From positions 1 through 53,198 of the forward strand of contig CAIYNT010000290.1 of NCBI GenBank assembly GCA_903927605.1: DNA of 53,198 bases. The letters run 5' to 3'. Shown here piece by piece: positions 1 to 8,233 of this stretch (positions within the stretch are counted from its first letter, which is position 1; each line of letters opens with the position of its first letter). The notes below the pieces were generated by a model. That model did not search any database. It saw nothing but the letters and a program-made list of their open reading frames with translations, and was not told the DNA's origin. Origin of the DNA: an uncultured Holophagaceae bacterium (lineage in GTDB: Bacteria; Acidobacteriota; Holophagae; Holophagales; Holophagaceae). The translations under genes were made by a program, and so were the position numbers.

Positions 1-710
1 CAGCCTTCCAGATAGCTCACGCTGGCGCCCTCCTCAGCCACGATGAGGGTACGCTCGAACTGGCCCGACTCCTTGTTGTTGATGCGGAAGTAGGTGCTCA
101 GGTCCATGGGGCAGGTGACACCCTTGGGAATGAACACGAAGCTGCCATCCGTGAACACCGCACTGTTGAGGGCCGCATAGAAGTTGTCCGAGTAGGGCAC
201 CACGCTGCCCAGGTATTTCTTGACCAGCTCGGGGTGTTCTTTAACGGCCTCGCTGAAGCTGCAGAAGATGATGCCGACGGTGGCCAGCTTCTCCTTGTAG
301 GTGGTGGTCACGCTGACGGAGTCGAAGACCACGTCCACAGCCACGCCCGCCAGGGCCGCCTGCTCGTTGATGGGCACCCCCAGCTTCTCGAAGGTGCGCT
401 TCAGCTCCGGATCCACCTCGTCCATGGAGGCGTACTTGGGCGTCTTGGCCCTGGGAGCGCTGTAATAGACGATCTTCTGGAAGTCGGGCTTGGTGTAATG
501 CACATTGGCCCAGCCCGGTTCGGCCATGGTCAGCCAGTGCCGGTAGGCCTTGAGGCGGAACTCCAGCAGCCACTCCGGTTCGCCCTTCTTGGCCGAAATG
601 AACCTGATCACGTCCTCGTTCAGACCGGGCGCGACGCTGTCCGCCTCGATGTCAGTTACGAAGCCGTACTTGTAATCCTGGCTGGTGACCACGTTGAAGG
701 TCGAGTTCAT
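1..710 (-). CDS. sufB: Fe-S cluster assembly protein SufB, N-terminal half (cut by window edge)
   Basis: This is the first 236 codons of SufB, the scaffold subunit of the SufBCD complex, which assembles Fe-S clusters in the cytosol. The frame reads from ATG at 710 down to base 1 with no stop. It carries recognisable SufB stretches: an N-terminal YKYGF segment, [14 protein letters not shown], and a later [18 protein letters not shown] segment followed by the start of the beta-helix core ([19 protein letters not shown]). The usual length is about 470 residues, so roughly half lies outside the window. The remaining suf genes would be further left. A putative Rrf2/IscR-type operator and promoter sit just upstream, in the gap after the TPR gene. 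Confidence 0.95.
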   Translation of the reverse strand, partial: MNSTFNVVTSQDYKYGFVTDIEADSVAPGLNEDVIRFISAKKGEPEWLLEFRLKAYRHWLTMAEPGWANVHYTKPDFQKIVYYSAPRAKTPKYASMDEVDPELKRTFEKLGVPINEQAALAGVAVDVVFDSVSVTTTYKEKLATVGIIFCSFSEAVKEHPELVKKYLGSVVPYSDNFYAALNSAVFTDGSFVFIPKGVTCPMDLSTYFRINNKESGQFERTLIVAEEGASVSYLEG

Positions 711-729
711 GCCTAACCCCTGGCCTTCC

Positions 730-757
730 ATTTTGGAATCTCGACTAAAATTGTCAA
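730..757 (-). promoter_or_regulatory. Putative suf promoter with overlapping IscR/Rrf2-like operator
   Basis: On the minus strand a perfect -35 TTGACA (752-757) is followed after 16 nt by CAAAAT (730-735) as a plausible -10, about 20 nt before the sufB ATG. Bases 741-757 form an inverted repeat, TCGAC-(7 nt)-GTCAA, that resembles the type 1 IscR consensus core (GACT-AT-rich-GTC) with about one mismatch. The half-site overlaps the -35, where a repressor would block initiation. The operator assignment rests on pattern only; the regulator gene is not in the window. Confidence 0.5.
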
Positions 758-778
758 CTTAATAAAAGGTGGTTCCGG

Positions 779-2632
779 TCACGCTTCGACGCCCTCGTCC
801 AGTTCCTTCAGGAGGCCCTGGATCTGGACCTTGACGCCCTTGGCCTGGCTTTCGTTGAGGTCGCCGGCCTCGGCCCCCAGTCCGGCCTTGAGCAGGACCC
901 TGGCCTGTTCCCGCTCCCCCAGGCCCGCCAGGGCGGCGCCGAGCTGGAAGTGGTTGATGAGGGTGGGTTCCTTCTCCAGGAGGGGATCCAGCAGGTCCAA
1001 CACCTCCTGGTGGCGCTTGAGGGCCAGCAGGTACTGCCCCAGCAGGGTCCGGGCCCGGGGTTCGAGGCCCGGCAGGGGGTGGGCGTGGAGGCGACGGGCC
1101 TCATCCAGGTCCTGCTCGGCGATCTGGCCATTCATCAGGCGGTAGGCCAGCCGCATGAGGGCCGCTTCCCAGGCGCCGGTGCTCTTGGGGTGGCGGGTGA
1201 GGAAGGCGTCCAGGGCCCGGGTGATCTCGGGGTCGCGCTTTTGTTCCATGAGGTGTTCGAGGACCAGCCGCAGGGCCAGGAAACAGAGCCTGGGATGGCG
1301 ATCCGAGCAGGCGAAATCCAGGGCGGCCTTGATCCGCTTCTCGGGCTCCCTGAGGAAGGCCAAGCGCAGGTCAAGCCAGTCGGAGCGCTGGCTCCGGCCC
1401 TTGCGGCGCACCCGCTTGAGCAGGGTTTCCGCGCCTTCGGTCTGGTTCTCGTCCAGCAGGGCCTCGACCTCGTCCAGCATGAGCTGGGTGCCGGCCTTGC
1501 CATCCCGGGCCTCCCGCAGCTGGGGGTGGTTCTCGGCGTCCAGCATGAGCAGGAGGTGGGGATCCCCGGGGTTCTGCAGCAGCAGTTCCTGGAGGATGGC
1601 AAAGGCCTTGGAACGCTCCTCCTGCAGGAGATAGGCCTCGGCCAGGGCTTCGCGCACATGCAGATCGCCAGGCAGGTAGGTGCTGGCCTCCTTGAGGGCG
1701 GGCACGGCCAGGGCGCTCTCGCCACGAGCCAAGTGGACCTGCCCCAGCAGCAGGAGGGTCTCCCCGTCCTTGCGGCGGGCCACGGCTTCCTGGGCGGCCT
1801 CCAGAGCCCCCTGCAGGTCATCCTGGTCCAGGAGCAGCTCCGCGAGCATCATGCGTGGTTCCGGGTCTTCTGGACGCAGATCCGACGCCTGGTGGAGAGC
1901 CTCGATGGCCTGGTCCGCGTGCTCCGGCAATTCCTGGAGCAGCTTGCCCAGCAGCATCCAGGCCTCGAAGTGGCGGGGGCTCAGGCTCACGACCTTCCGG
2001 GCGAAGACCTCGGCCTCCTCGAAGTTCTGGGAGGCTTCGTGCAGCGAGGCCGCCGTGAATAGGAGTTCGTAGTTCTTGGGATCCAGGGGCAGGGCCTGAC
2101 CCAGGCGCTGGGCGGCGCCCGGCAGGTCGGCGGCTTCCAGCAGAGCGGTGGTTTCCAGCAGGGCCCGCTTGAGCTGGGACATGGACTTGGGGCGGGCAAT
2201 GGGCAGGATGCGGGCCCGGTAGCGGGTGAACAGCTCCCGGGCGCTGATGAGGTGCAGGTTCTCCTCGACCAGGTTCTCCCAGCGTTCCGAGAAGGCATGG
2301 GCGTCCAGCTGGCGGTTGTGCTCCATCTCCTGTACCAGGGCCATGAGGCCGTTCCGCAGCATCACTTCACTGCGTTCGAGCTTGCCCAGCTGGTCGGAGA
2401 CGGTCTCCAGATAGGTCTCGACCCGGCGCAGGGTCTCCTCGAGACCCGTGATGCGCTCCAGCAGGTGCTCTTCCAGGTCCTCGCCGCCGTCCGTGTCCTC
2501 GGGCTCGTCCTCCCAGGTCTGGTCCCCAGCCAGGATGAGCAGCCGCGTGCCGCACTTCAGACAGGTCTCCCGATCCCCGGGATTCCAGGACAGGCAGTTC
2601 TGGCAATAGGAACCCGGCAGATCGTTGGCCAT
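779..2632 (-). CDS. Zinc-ribbon-headed tetratricopeptide repeat protein
   Basis: A 617-residue soluble protein with no signal peptide. Residues 10-27 hold two CxxC pairs (C10/C13 and C24/C27) typical of a small zinc ribbon. An acidic linker and a coiled-coil-like segment follow (about 50-130), and the rest is helical TPR units with repeated A..L...P patterns, for example LLGKLLQELPEHADQAIEALHQA. The family role is protein-protein scaffolding; the partner is unknown. It lies 68 bp upstream of sufB on the same strand, but the suf promoter in that gap makes a shared transcript unlikely to be the main one. A divergent TPR gene starts 71 bp away. No specific function can be assigned. Confidence 0.85.
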   Translation of the reverse strand: MANDLPGSYCQNCLSWNPGDRETCLKCGTRLLILAGDQTWEDEPEDTDGGEDLEEHLLERITGLEETLRRVETYLETVSDQLGKLERSEVMLRNGLMALVQEMEHNRQLDAHAFSERWENLVEENLHLISARELFTRYRARILPIARPKSMSQLKRALLETTALLEAADLPGAAQRLGQALPLDPKNYELLFTAASLHEASQNFEEAEVFARKVVSLSPRHFEAWMLLGKLLQELPEHADQAIEALHQASDLRPEDPEPRMMLAELLLDQDDLQGALEAAQEAVARRKDGETLLLLGQVHLARGESALAVPALKEASTYLPGDLHVREALAEAYLLQEERSKAFAILQELLLQNPGDPHLLLMLDAENHPQLREARDGKAGTQLMLDEVEALLDENQTEGAETLLKRVRRKGRSQRSDWLDLRLAFLREPEKRIKAALDFACSDRHPRLCFLALRLVLEHLMEQKRDPEITRALDAFLTRHPKSTGAWEAALMRLAYRLMNGQIAEQDLDEARRLHAHPLPGLEPRARTLLGQYLLALKRHQEVLDLLDPLLEKEPTLINHFQLGAALAGLGEREQARVLLKAGLGAEAGDLNESQAKGVKVQIQGLLKELDEGVEA

Positions 2633-2703
2633 GATCCCAGGATAGAAGGGATGGTGGCCCTGTGGCCCCGAAGGTTTTATGCTTGGCCCGCGAGGCAGGT
2701 CCG

Positions 2704-3240
2704 ATGAGCGACGAACAGGAACGCCAGGAAAAACGCCAGGAAGCCATGGAGTGGGTGGGGAAGGCGTACCAGCTCCATATGAAGAACGAGGTGGAAAAGG
2801 CCATCAGCCTCTACACCAAGTCCATCGAGATCTGCCCCACGGCGGAGGCCTACACCTTCCGCGGCTGGGCCCGCTCCTTCGAGAAGGACTACGCCTCGGC
2901 CATCGAGGATTGCCACCGCGCCATTGATCTTGACCCCGAGTTCGGGAATCCCTACAACGATATCGGCGCCTACTACGTGGAGCAGGGCGACCCCGACGAG
3001 GCCATTCCCTGGCTGCACATGGCTCTGAAGGCCAAGCGGTACGAGAGCTACTGCTTCCCCCACTTCAACTTGGGCCGCGTCTTCGAGGCCAAGGGACAGT
3101 TCGACAAGGCCCTGGAGCACTTCCGCCTCGCCCTGGAGGCCAACCCACGCTATGCCCTGGCCGCCAAGGCCGTCGAGCGGGTGAAGACCAAGCTCGCAGC
3201 GCGCAATCCCGAGGTGATCCGCGGAAACGGAGCCTCATGA
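2704..3240 (+). CDS. Small TPR protein
   Basis: A 178-residue protein made almost wholly of TPR units: helix pairs such as AISLYTKSIEICPTAEAYTFRG, AIEDCHRAIDLDPEFGNPYNDIG and KALEHFRLALEANPRYALAAKA. The frame is open from 2662, but the ATG at 2704 gives a normal hydrophilic N-terminus (MSDEQERQEKR) and has an AGG-type ribosome site upstream. Its stop overlaps the start of the HIT gene (ATGA), so the two are translationally coupled. It is a TPR adaptor of unknown partner, possibly connected with the HIT protein. Confidence 0.85.
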   Translation: MSDEQERQEKRQEAMEWVGKAYQLHMKNEVEKAISLYTKSIEICPTAEAYTFRGWARSFEKDYASAIEDCHRAIDLDPEFGNPYNDIGAYYVEQGDPDEAIPWLHMALKAKRYESYCFPHFNLGRVFEAKGQFDKALEHFRLALEANPRYALAAKAVERVKTKLAARNPEVIRGNGAS

Positions 3241-3677
3241 ACGAACCGGTTTCAAGAGGAACGGGGGATTGCCGCTTCTGCACCTCCATTGCGAACCGCG
3301 TGATCGCCTCCAACGCCTTCGCCGTCGCCATCAGGGATGCCTTCCCGGTCACTCTGTTCCACTCCCTGGTGATTCCCCGCCGCCATGTGGCGGATTTTTT
3401 CGGGCTCACGTCCGAGGAACGGGAAGCCTGCGCGGAGCTGATTCATCAGCTTCGAAGGGACATCCTGAAGGAAGATCCCGCGGTGGAGGGATTCAACATC
3501 GGAATGAACGTGGGCGAAGTTGCCGGACAGACCATCTTCCACAGCCACATTCATCTCATTCCCAGGCGGAAAGGTGATGTGCCGAATCCTCGGGGAGGCG
3601 TGCGGATGGTGATTCCGCACAAGGGGCATCAGATGCTGGACGCGTGCCCTTTCGACCAGGAGGTTGGAAAACCCTGA
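3237..3677 (+). CDS. HIT-family (histidine triad) nucleotide-binding hydrolase
   Basis: A 146-residue member of the histidine triad superfamily, which hydrolyses or transfers nucleotidyl groups from dinucleoside polyphosphates or adenylylated compounds. The triad is visible as H102-S-H104-I-H106, followed by LIP. An N-terminal CRFC pair (C12/C15) is the zinc-binding feature of many bacterial HIT proteins, and the conserved VIPRRHVADFF segment is present. The length suits a single-domain HIT protein. The start overlaps the stop of the upstream TPR gene by four bases. The physiological substrate cannot be read from the sequence. Confidence 0.93.
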   Translation: MNEPVSRGTGDCRFCTSIANRVIASNAFAVAIRDAFPVTLFHSLVIPRRHVADFFGLTSEEREACAELIHQLRRDILKEDPAVEGFNIGMNVGEVAGQTIFHSHIHLIPRRKGDVPNPRGGVRMVIPHKGHQMLDACPFDQEVGKP

Positions 3678-3688
3678 CCGCTGATGGA

Positions 3689-4957
3689 TCAGGATCTTCT
3701 CACGTAAGGGATGGTCAAGGGTCCGTAGGGCAGGACCGCCACCCGAGCCTTGGGTCCGTGGCGCCCGATCAGCTCGGCCAGGGTCTTTGCGAGATCGGGG
3801 ATGGGCTTGAACTTCGCCTTGCGGACCGTGTCCTCGTCCAGCAGGGAGTACAGGTAGCAGTCCGCCTTGAGCTGGATGATGGCCTGCACCTGAACCTGCC
3901 ACTGGTCGAACATGCTGAAGGAGGGATCATTGATCATGTCCAGGAGTTCCTGCGGAGTCTCGCGCATCTGGAGGATCTTGGCGTAGTTGCCGTGGTTTGG
4001 TACGCCGTCACAGCATTCTGAGGCGCTGATGATGACACCTCCCTCCCGGACGATGAGGGCCGCGGCGCTCATGCCTTTGACTGTCTGGTAGAGATTCTGG
4101 TCCAGCGGATAGCCTGAGTTGGTGGTGATCACGACGTCGAAGGGCTGGCCCACGGCATACATCGCGTTTTCTTTGACGAACTCGCAGCCAATCCGGTGGG
4201 CCTTGATGACATCCCCTGCGAAGACGTTGGTGATGTCTTTCTCGCCGTTCAGGGTCACGTTCAGCATGAAATCGGGCTTGGCCATCAGGCAGTTCTGGGT
4301 GGCCGAATCCTGCAGGATGTTGCCTTCCAGGAGACCCCAGGTGGTGTTCGGATGCCCGATCAGCTCGGCGTTATGGAAATCCAGGATGGTCTTGATGCCC
4401 GCGATGCCGGGCTGGATGCCCTTCGGGCCCCCGGAAAACCCCGCGAAGAAGTGCGGCTCGATGAAGCCCGTCACGATCTTGAAGTCCGATTCGACATAGG
4501 TCTTGTTGAAGTACACCTCAGACCCGTAGGTGTTGCGGCCGACGTGGACCAGCTTGCTGTCATCGAAGGCGTCGTGGTTCTCGATGGCGATGGTGTCGAC
4601 GATCTCCTGCCCCAGCATCTGGATCAGCTCGTCCCGGGTGTTGGCGCGATGGCTGCCGAGCCCGTTGATGATCACGAAATTCTCTTTTGGGACATGGCCG
4701 AGTTCCTGCAACAGCCAGGGCACCAATTTGTGGTTGGGCGTAGGCCTCGTGATATCCGAAATGACGATGGAGACCTTAGCGGAGGGCTCGACCATGTCTT
4801 TCAGCGGAGGCGTGCCGATGGGGTTGCGTAGGGCAGCGACCACAGCCCCGAATTCATCCGCCAGCCCTTCCAGATGTCTCGGCTCGATGACATGGGCATC
4901 ATCGGGCACGGAGATGTCGAGCCCTGTCTTGCCGTAGGCCAGCTGGACTGTCTTCAT
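3689..4957 (-). CDS. LarA-family nickel-pincer-dependent racemase/epimerase
   Basis: A 422-residue protein of the lactate racemase LarA family. All the residues known to matter in Lactobacillus plantarum LarA appear with a constant offset: H103 and H169 (acid/base pair), K179 in GGPKG (covalent attachment of the nickel-pincer nucleotide) and H195 (nickel ligand). The SDITRPTP loop is at 67-74. A strong AAGGAGG lies 8 nt before the ATG. The gene is last in an operon after the ECF S component and the DUF1893 gene, 15 bp after the latter. No larB, larC or larE cofactor genes are in the window. Many LarA homologues act on 2-hydroxyacids or sugar acids other than lactate, so the substrate is open. 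Confidence 0.88.
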   Translation of the reverse strand: MKTVQLAYGKTGLDISVPDDAHVIEPRHLEGLADEFGAVVAALRNPIGTPPLKDMVEPSAKVSIVISDITRPTPNHKLVPWLLQELGHVPKENFVIINGLGSHRANTRDELIQMLGQEIVDTIAIENHDAFDDSKLVHVGRNTYGSEVYFNKTYVESDFKIVTGFIEPHFFAGFSGGPKGIQPGIAGIKTILDFHNAELIGHPNTTWGLLEGNILQDSATQNCLMAKPDFMLNVTLNGEKDITNVFAGDVIKAHRIGCEFVKENAMYAVGQPFDVVITTNSGYPLDQNLYQTVKGMSAAALIVREGGVIISASECCDGVPNHGNYAKILQMRETPQELLDMINDPSFSMFDQWQVQVQAIIQLKADCYLYSLLDEDTVRKAKFKPIPDLAKTLAELIGRHGPKARVAVLPYGPLTIPYVRRS

Positions 4958-4972
4958 GAGGTGCGCCTCCTT

Positions 4973-5395
4973 CTAGATGGCCAAAAGCACGCGAGACCTG
5001 CGTTCCTGGAGGAGGGACCAGGCGGCCTCCAGGTCCTGGATGTCAGCGAGCAGATCCTCGGTGGCGCAGGCGACCTTGTCGATCACTTCGCCGCAACGAT
5101 ATTGGATGGCGAATTGCTCCAGGATCGGGATGGCCCGGCGGCTTAGGATCAGCGTATGGATTTCCTTGATGCCGAGCCGGGCCACCAGGAAGGCCGCAGC
5201 CCGTCCAGTGATCCGGTCCACCAGCAGGGTTTGGGCGGGATCCTGGCCACTTTCCGAAAAGAAGGCTTCCAGGTCGAACAGGGGATGCAGCCAGTGTTTT
5301 TCACTGGAGAAGATCACTTCGGTTCTGGCATAGAGCTGCAGCGTCAGGGGTGCCGGGAGGTGCAGCCCCGGGTCCGGGAGGGGCTCATCCTTCAC
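4973..5395 (-). CDS. DUF1893 domain protein
   Basis: About 140 residues, matching the pattern of the DUF1893 family, which adopts a cytidine-deaminase-like fold and has no firm function. Key parts are DRITGRAAAFLVARLGIKEI, then LSRRAIPILEQ and a Cys in YRCGEVI. The frame extends up to 5494 without a methionine inside the conserved part. The GTG at 5395 is chosen because it starts just ahead of the domain and overlaps the end of the ECF gene by 11 bases; its ribosome site is weak, so this start is tentative. It is the middle gene of the ECF-DUF1893-LarA operon and may modify or sense the same small molecule. Confidence 0.75.
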   Translation of the reverse strand: MKDEPLPDPGLHLPAPLTLQLYARTEVIFSSEKHWLHPLFDLEAFFSESGQDPAQTLLVDRITGRAAAFLVARLGIKEIHTLILSRRAIPILEQFAIQYRCGEVIDKVACATEDLLADIQDLEAAWSLLQERRSRVLLAI

Positions 5396-5942
5396 GGGTG
5401 GCGCGCTTGGGCTGAGGCAGGTGACGTCCCAAGAACCAAAGCAGCCCGTAGCCTCCGAATACCTGGAACAGGAGGCCGGGAAGGTGGAGTTCAAGGGTGG
5501 AGAAAGCGGAATGCGCGCCCACTTGCAGGAACTGGGGGAACAGAATCAACACCTGGTGCAGAAGCACCACCAGTACCAATGCAGGCAAGGAGGGCTTGCG
5601 GCTGCTGGGGGCGAGGACGGAGGCCAGGACGCCCAGCAGGGCGGACTGCGCCATGATCGACTGGAGAGCAGGGATTGGGGGCATGCCCGTCAGGACGTGG
5701 TTGGCCAGGGGGGACAGGACGCCCGCCAGCAGGCCCGCCACAACCCCGAAACGCCACCCGGCGATGAGGGTGAAGAAGAAGAGCGGGAGGAAGATCCGGC
5801 CCCCGTCGGGGACCCGGTGGATCGCGTAGGGCAGGAGGACATTGCCCAGGATCAAGGCGGAGGTGGCGAGGTACAGCCGCACATCTCCCAGACTGAAAGG
5901 CGGCTGGGCGGCCAATGGGTGCGTGCCGGACTGGGTCACAGG
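5385..5942 (-). CDS. Probable ECF transporter S component
   Basis: A 185-residue, very hydrophobic protein with about five or six membrane segments and little polar sequence between them. It includes a conserved-looking block GGRIFLPLFFFTLIAGWRFG, then GLLAGVLSPLANHVLTGMPP, a pattern of energy-coupling-factor substrate-binding subunits. S components bind vitamins, metals or similar micronutrients and need the shared EcfA/EcfT energising module, which is not in the window. A GTG at 5942 with GGGAG five bases upstream is preferred over the GTG at 5963. It is first in the operon with DUF1893 and LarA, suggesting it imports a precursor or cofactor used with LarA. The substrate is unknown. Confidence 0.65.
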   Translation of the reverse strand, partial: PVTQSGTHPLAAQPPFSLGDVRLYLATSALILGNVLLPYAIHRVPDGGRIFLPLFFFTLIAGWRFGVVAGLLAGVLSPLANHVLTGMPPIPALQSIMAQSALLGVLASVLAPSSRKPSLPALVLVVLLHQVLILFPQFLQVGAHSAFSTLELHLPGLLFQVFGGYGLLWFLGRHLPQPKRATREG

Positions 5943-6136
5943 AACTCCCGAAAAGAAAGGCACTGGAATCCGATGATCCTACCACCCGCGTGCGTCGGTG
6001 GTGAACTGGGTGCGGAACTGCCATGACCTTCTCCGCTGTCCGCACATCGAATTCCGGCGGTACCTATTCGGATGATCCCCATGTCTTGGGTTAGGAGCGG
6101 AATGGAGTCTGTGGTGAACTGGAGCGGAGGATCGCC

Positions 6137-6946
6137 ATGAAGCTCACCATTGCCCACAGCCCCGATTCCGACGATGCCTACATGATGGCGCCCCTGGCCC
6201 TGGGGTGGCTGGATCCCGAGGGCTTCGAGATCGAGTTCATCCGCAAGGACATCGAACAATTGAATGCGGAAGCCACAGAGAGCCGCTACGACGTGACGGC
6301 CATCAGCTTCGGGGCCTATCCAGAGCTGAAGGATCGCTATGACCTGCTCACCGCGGGCAGTAGCATCCAGGAGGGCACGGGCCCCCTGGTGGTGAGCCGT
6401 ACACCCATGGAACCCGCCGCGCTGAAAGGCCTGACCGTCGCCATCCCGGGGCGGCGCACCAGCGCCTACCTGGCCATGCGGAAATGGTGCGCGGAGCACG
6501 GCTTCGAGCCTGCGGTCGAGCTGCTTCCCTTCGATCAGATCCTGCCCGCTGTGGTGGAAGGTCGCTTCCAGACGGGCCTGCTCATCCACGAAAGTCAGCT
6601 CATGTACCACGACGCAGGCTTGCGATTGGTGGTTGATCTGGGTGCCTGGTGGAAGCACGCCTACGATCTGCCCCTGCCCATGGGCGGCAACGCCATCCGC
6701 AAGAACCTACCCGCCGAGGTGAAGCAGCGCTTTGCCGTGCTCATGCGCAAGAGCGTCGAGCTGGCCCGCGCCCGTCACTGGGAGAGCGTGGACTACAGCC
6801 AGTCCTTCGGCCGTGGCATGGACCGCGAGATGATCGGCCGCTATGTGAATGCCTGGGTCAATGACTTCACTGTGGACCCCGGGCCCAGAGGGCGGGCGGC
6901 CGTGACGAAGCTGCTAGGGCTCGAGCCGGTGTGGATTCAGGGCTGA
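6137..6946 (+). CDS. mqnD: 1,4-dihydroxy-6-naphthoate synthase (futalosine pathway)
   Basis: A 269-residue protein of the MqnA/MqnD family, which has a periplasmic-binding-protein-like fold without a signal peptide. MqnD converts cyclic dehypoxanthinyl futalosine to dihydroxynaphthoate in menaquinone synthesis. The N-terminal HSPDSDDAYMM motif, the LLIHESQLMY segment (with the His of the MqnD LIHE signature) and LPLPMGGNAI support MqnD over MqnA. A GGAGG lies seven bases before the ATG. The stop codon abuts the convergent protease stop exactly at TGATCA. It stands alone, with no other mqn genes nearby. Confidence 0.85.
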   Translation: MKLTIAHSPDSDDAYMMAPLALGWLDPEGFEIEFIRKDIEQLNAEATESRYDVTAISFGAYPELKDRYDLLTAGSSIQEGTGPLVVSRTPMEPAALKGLTVAIPGRRTSAYLAMRKWCAEHGFEPAVELLPFDQILPAVVEGRFQTGLLIHESQLMYHDAGLRLVVDLGAWWKHAYDLPLPMGGNAIRKNLPAEVKQRFAVLMRKSVELARARHWESVDYSQSFGRGMDREMIGRYVNAWVNDFTVDPGPRGRAAVTKLLGLEPVWIQG

Positions 6947-8041
6947 TCAGTTCTGCGCTGCCTCCAGCCTGATTGCCACTCGGATCTTCCGCCTTTCGCG
7001 CTCGACATCCAGTTGCGCCGTGCTGCCCAGGGGCAGGGCTTCGAGGGCATCCAGGAGGCCATCCCAGTCGCCGACGCCACGGCCGTTCACGGATTGGATG
7101 AGATCGCCCGCGAATACCCGGCGGCCCTCTACACTCACGCCCTGCAACCCCGCCTTGGCGGCGGCTCCGCCTCTAGCCACCTTGCCCACCATCACGCCCT
7201 TCTGTGGCCCGAAGGCGCGCTCCACCAGCCGCGGCTCGACGGGTTCAAAGCCCAGGTCCGGGCGCTCCAGCTTGCCCCGGGCGATGAGTTGCGGCACCAC
7301 GCGGTTCACCGTGTCCACGGGCATGGCGAAACCGATCCCTGCGCTGCCGCCGCTGGGGCTCTGGATGGCGGTGTTCACGCCGATGAGGCGGCCTGCGCTA
7401 TCCAGTAGCGGCCCGCCACTGTTACCGGGGTTGATGGCCGCGTCCGTCTGGATGACCCCGTTGATGCGCCGCCGGGTCACGCTTTGGATCTCTCGACCCA
7501 GGGCAGATACCACGCCGGTGGTGAGGGTCTGGTCGAGGCCAAAGGGGTTGCCGATGGCCAGCACGGCCTGCCCCACCTGCAAATCCGCGCTGGTGCCGAG
7601 GGGGATGGGGCGCAGCTTCGGGGGCGTCTTGGCCAGCAGCAGCACGGCCAGGTCCTTGTCCGGGGCGCCGCCCACATAGCTGGCTTCGTGGCGGCTGCCA
7701 TCCGCCAGGGTGATGAAGGCACGGGTGGCGCCCTGGATGACATGGAAATTGGTGACCACGTGGCCCTGCTCATCCCAGATGAAGCCCGTACCGGAACCCG
7801 CGGGCACCTCCACCACATCGAAGCCGAAGAAGTCGCGGCTGCGCTCCTCCGTGGTGGTGATGTAGACCACGCTGGGGGCGGCCTCCTTGAAGCGTCGGAT
7901 GGGTACCAGCTCCCAGTCAGGTAGCGGTCCCCTGGGTTCGACGGCACGAGGACGCGCCAGGCTGGGTGTGAGGGCGCGCCCGCACCAGCCCGCGAAGATG
8001 CCGGTAGATAGCAGGCTGACGATGAGGATGCTCCGACGCAT
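6947..8041 (-). CDS. HtrA/DegP-type trypsin-like serine protease with PDZ domain
   Basis: A 364-residue envelope protease. An N-terminal hydrophobic stretch (residues 3-20, uncleaved anchor or signal) is followed by the S1C protease domain with the full triad H100 (TNFHV), D130 (DKDLAVL) and S208 (GNSGGPL). A single C-terminal PDZ domain (about 265-360) includes GVMVGKVARGGAAAKAGL. DegS/HtrA proteases of this shape degrade or sense misfolded envelope proteins. The ATG at 8041 has GGAGG seven bases upstream and is preferred over the longer frame from 8065. It is divergent from hsp20, with a mirrored promoter arrangement, so both are probably stress genes under one control. Confidence 0.93.
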   Translation of the reverse strand: MRRSILIVSLLSTGIFAGWCGRALTPSLARPRAVEPRGPLPDWELVPIRRFKEAAPSVVYITTTEERSRDFFGFDVVEVPAGSGTGFIWDEQGHVVTNFHVIQGATRAFITLADGSRHEASYVGGAPDKDLAVLLLAKTPPKLRPIPLGTSADLQVGQAVLAIGNPFGLDQTLTTGVVSALGREIQSVTRRRINGVIQTDAAINPGNSGGPLLDSAGRLIGVNTAIQSPSGGSAGIGFAMPVDTVNRVVPQLIARGKLERPDLGFEPVEPRLVERAFGPQKGVMVGKVARGGAAAKAGLQGVSVEGRRVFAGDLIQSVNGRGVGDWDGLLDALEALPLGSTAQLDVERERRKIRVAIRLEAAQN

Positions 8042-8065
8042 GGGAACCTCCGGGTCGGCCCCCAA

Positions 8066-8161
8066 TCTACCGGGCCGAACTCATGTGTCAAGATGTGCAA
8101 ATCATGAAGTTAAGAAAAATTTTCAAGACCGACTTGACACATGACTAAGAAACACTAAGAT
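8066..8161. promoter_or_regulatory. Mirror-image divergent promoters for htrA and hsp20
   Basis: A perfect 12-bp inverted repeat, TCATGTGTCAAG (8081-8092) and CTTGACACATGA (8133-8144), is separated by 40 bp. Each arm contains a perfect -35 TTGACA pointing outward. Sixteen bases after each -35 is a -10-like hexamer: TAAGAT (8156-8161) towards hsp20, and TAGATT on the minus strand (8064-8069) towards the protease. Both promoters therefore share an identical extended -35 element, TTGACACATGA, and the same spacing. The region between the arms is AT-rich, with a small GAAAA-A-TTTTC palindrome. Positions and spacing are seen directly; joint stress control is inferred. Confidence 0.6.
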
Positions 8162-8233
8162 TTTATTCGGAAACGGCAGCATGGTTTTCTAGCCTTGCCA
8201 TCGCCGATCTCCCCTGTCTCATAGGAGGGCATC

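Noticed and set aside
950..2062. 370-codon open frame opposite the zinc-ribbon TPR gene
   Set aside because: It is antisense to a clear protein-coding frame, rich in Gln/Gly/Leu from codon shadowing, and has no family signature.
6944..6949. TGATCA palindrome between mqnD and the protease as a regulatory site
   Set aside because: It is simply the two abutting convergent stop codons (TGA and its mirror TCA).
7981..8040. Upstream start at 8065 for the HtrA-type protease
   Set aside because: The ATG at 8041 has a strong GGAGG and begins directly before the signal/anchor; the longer form would run into the proposed -10.
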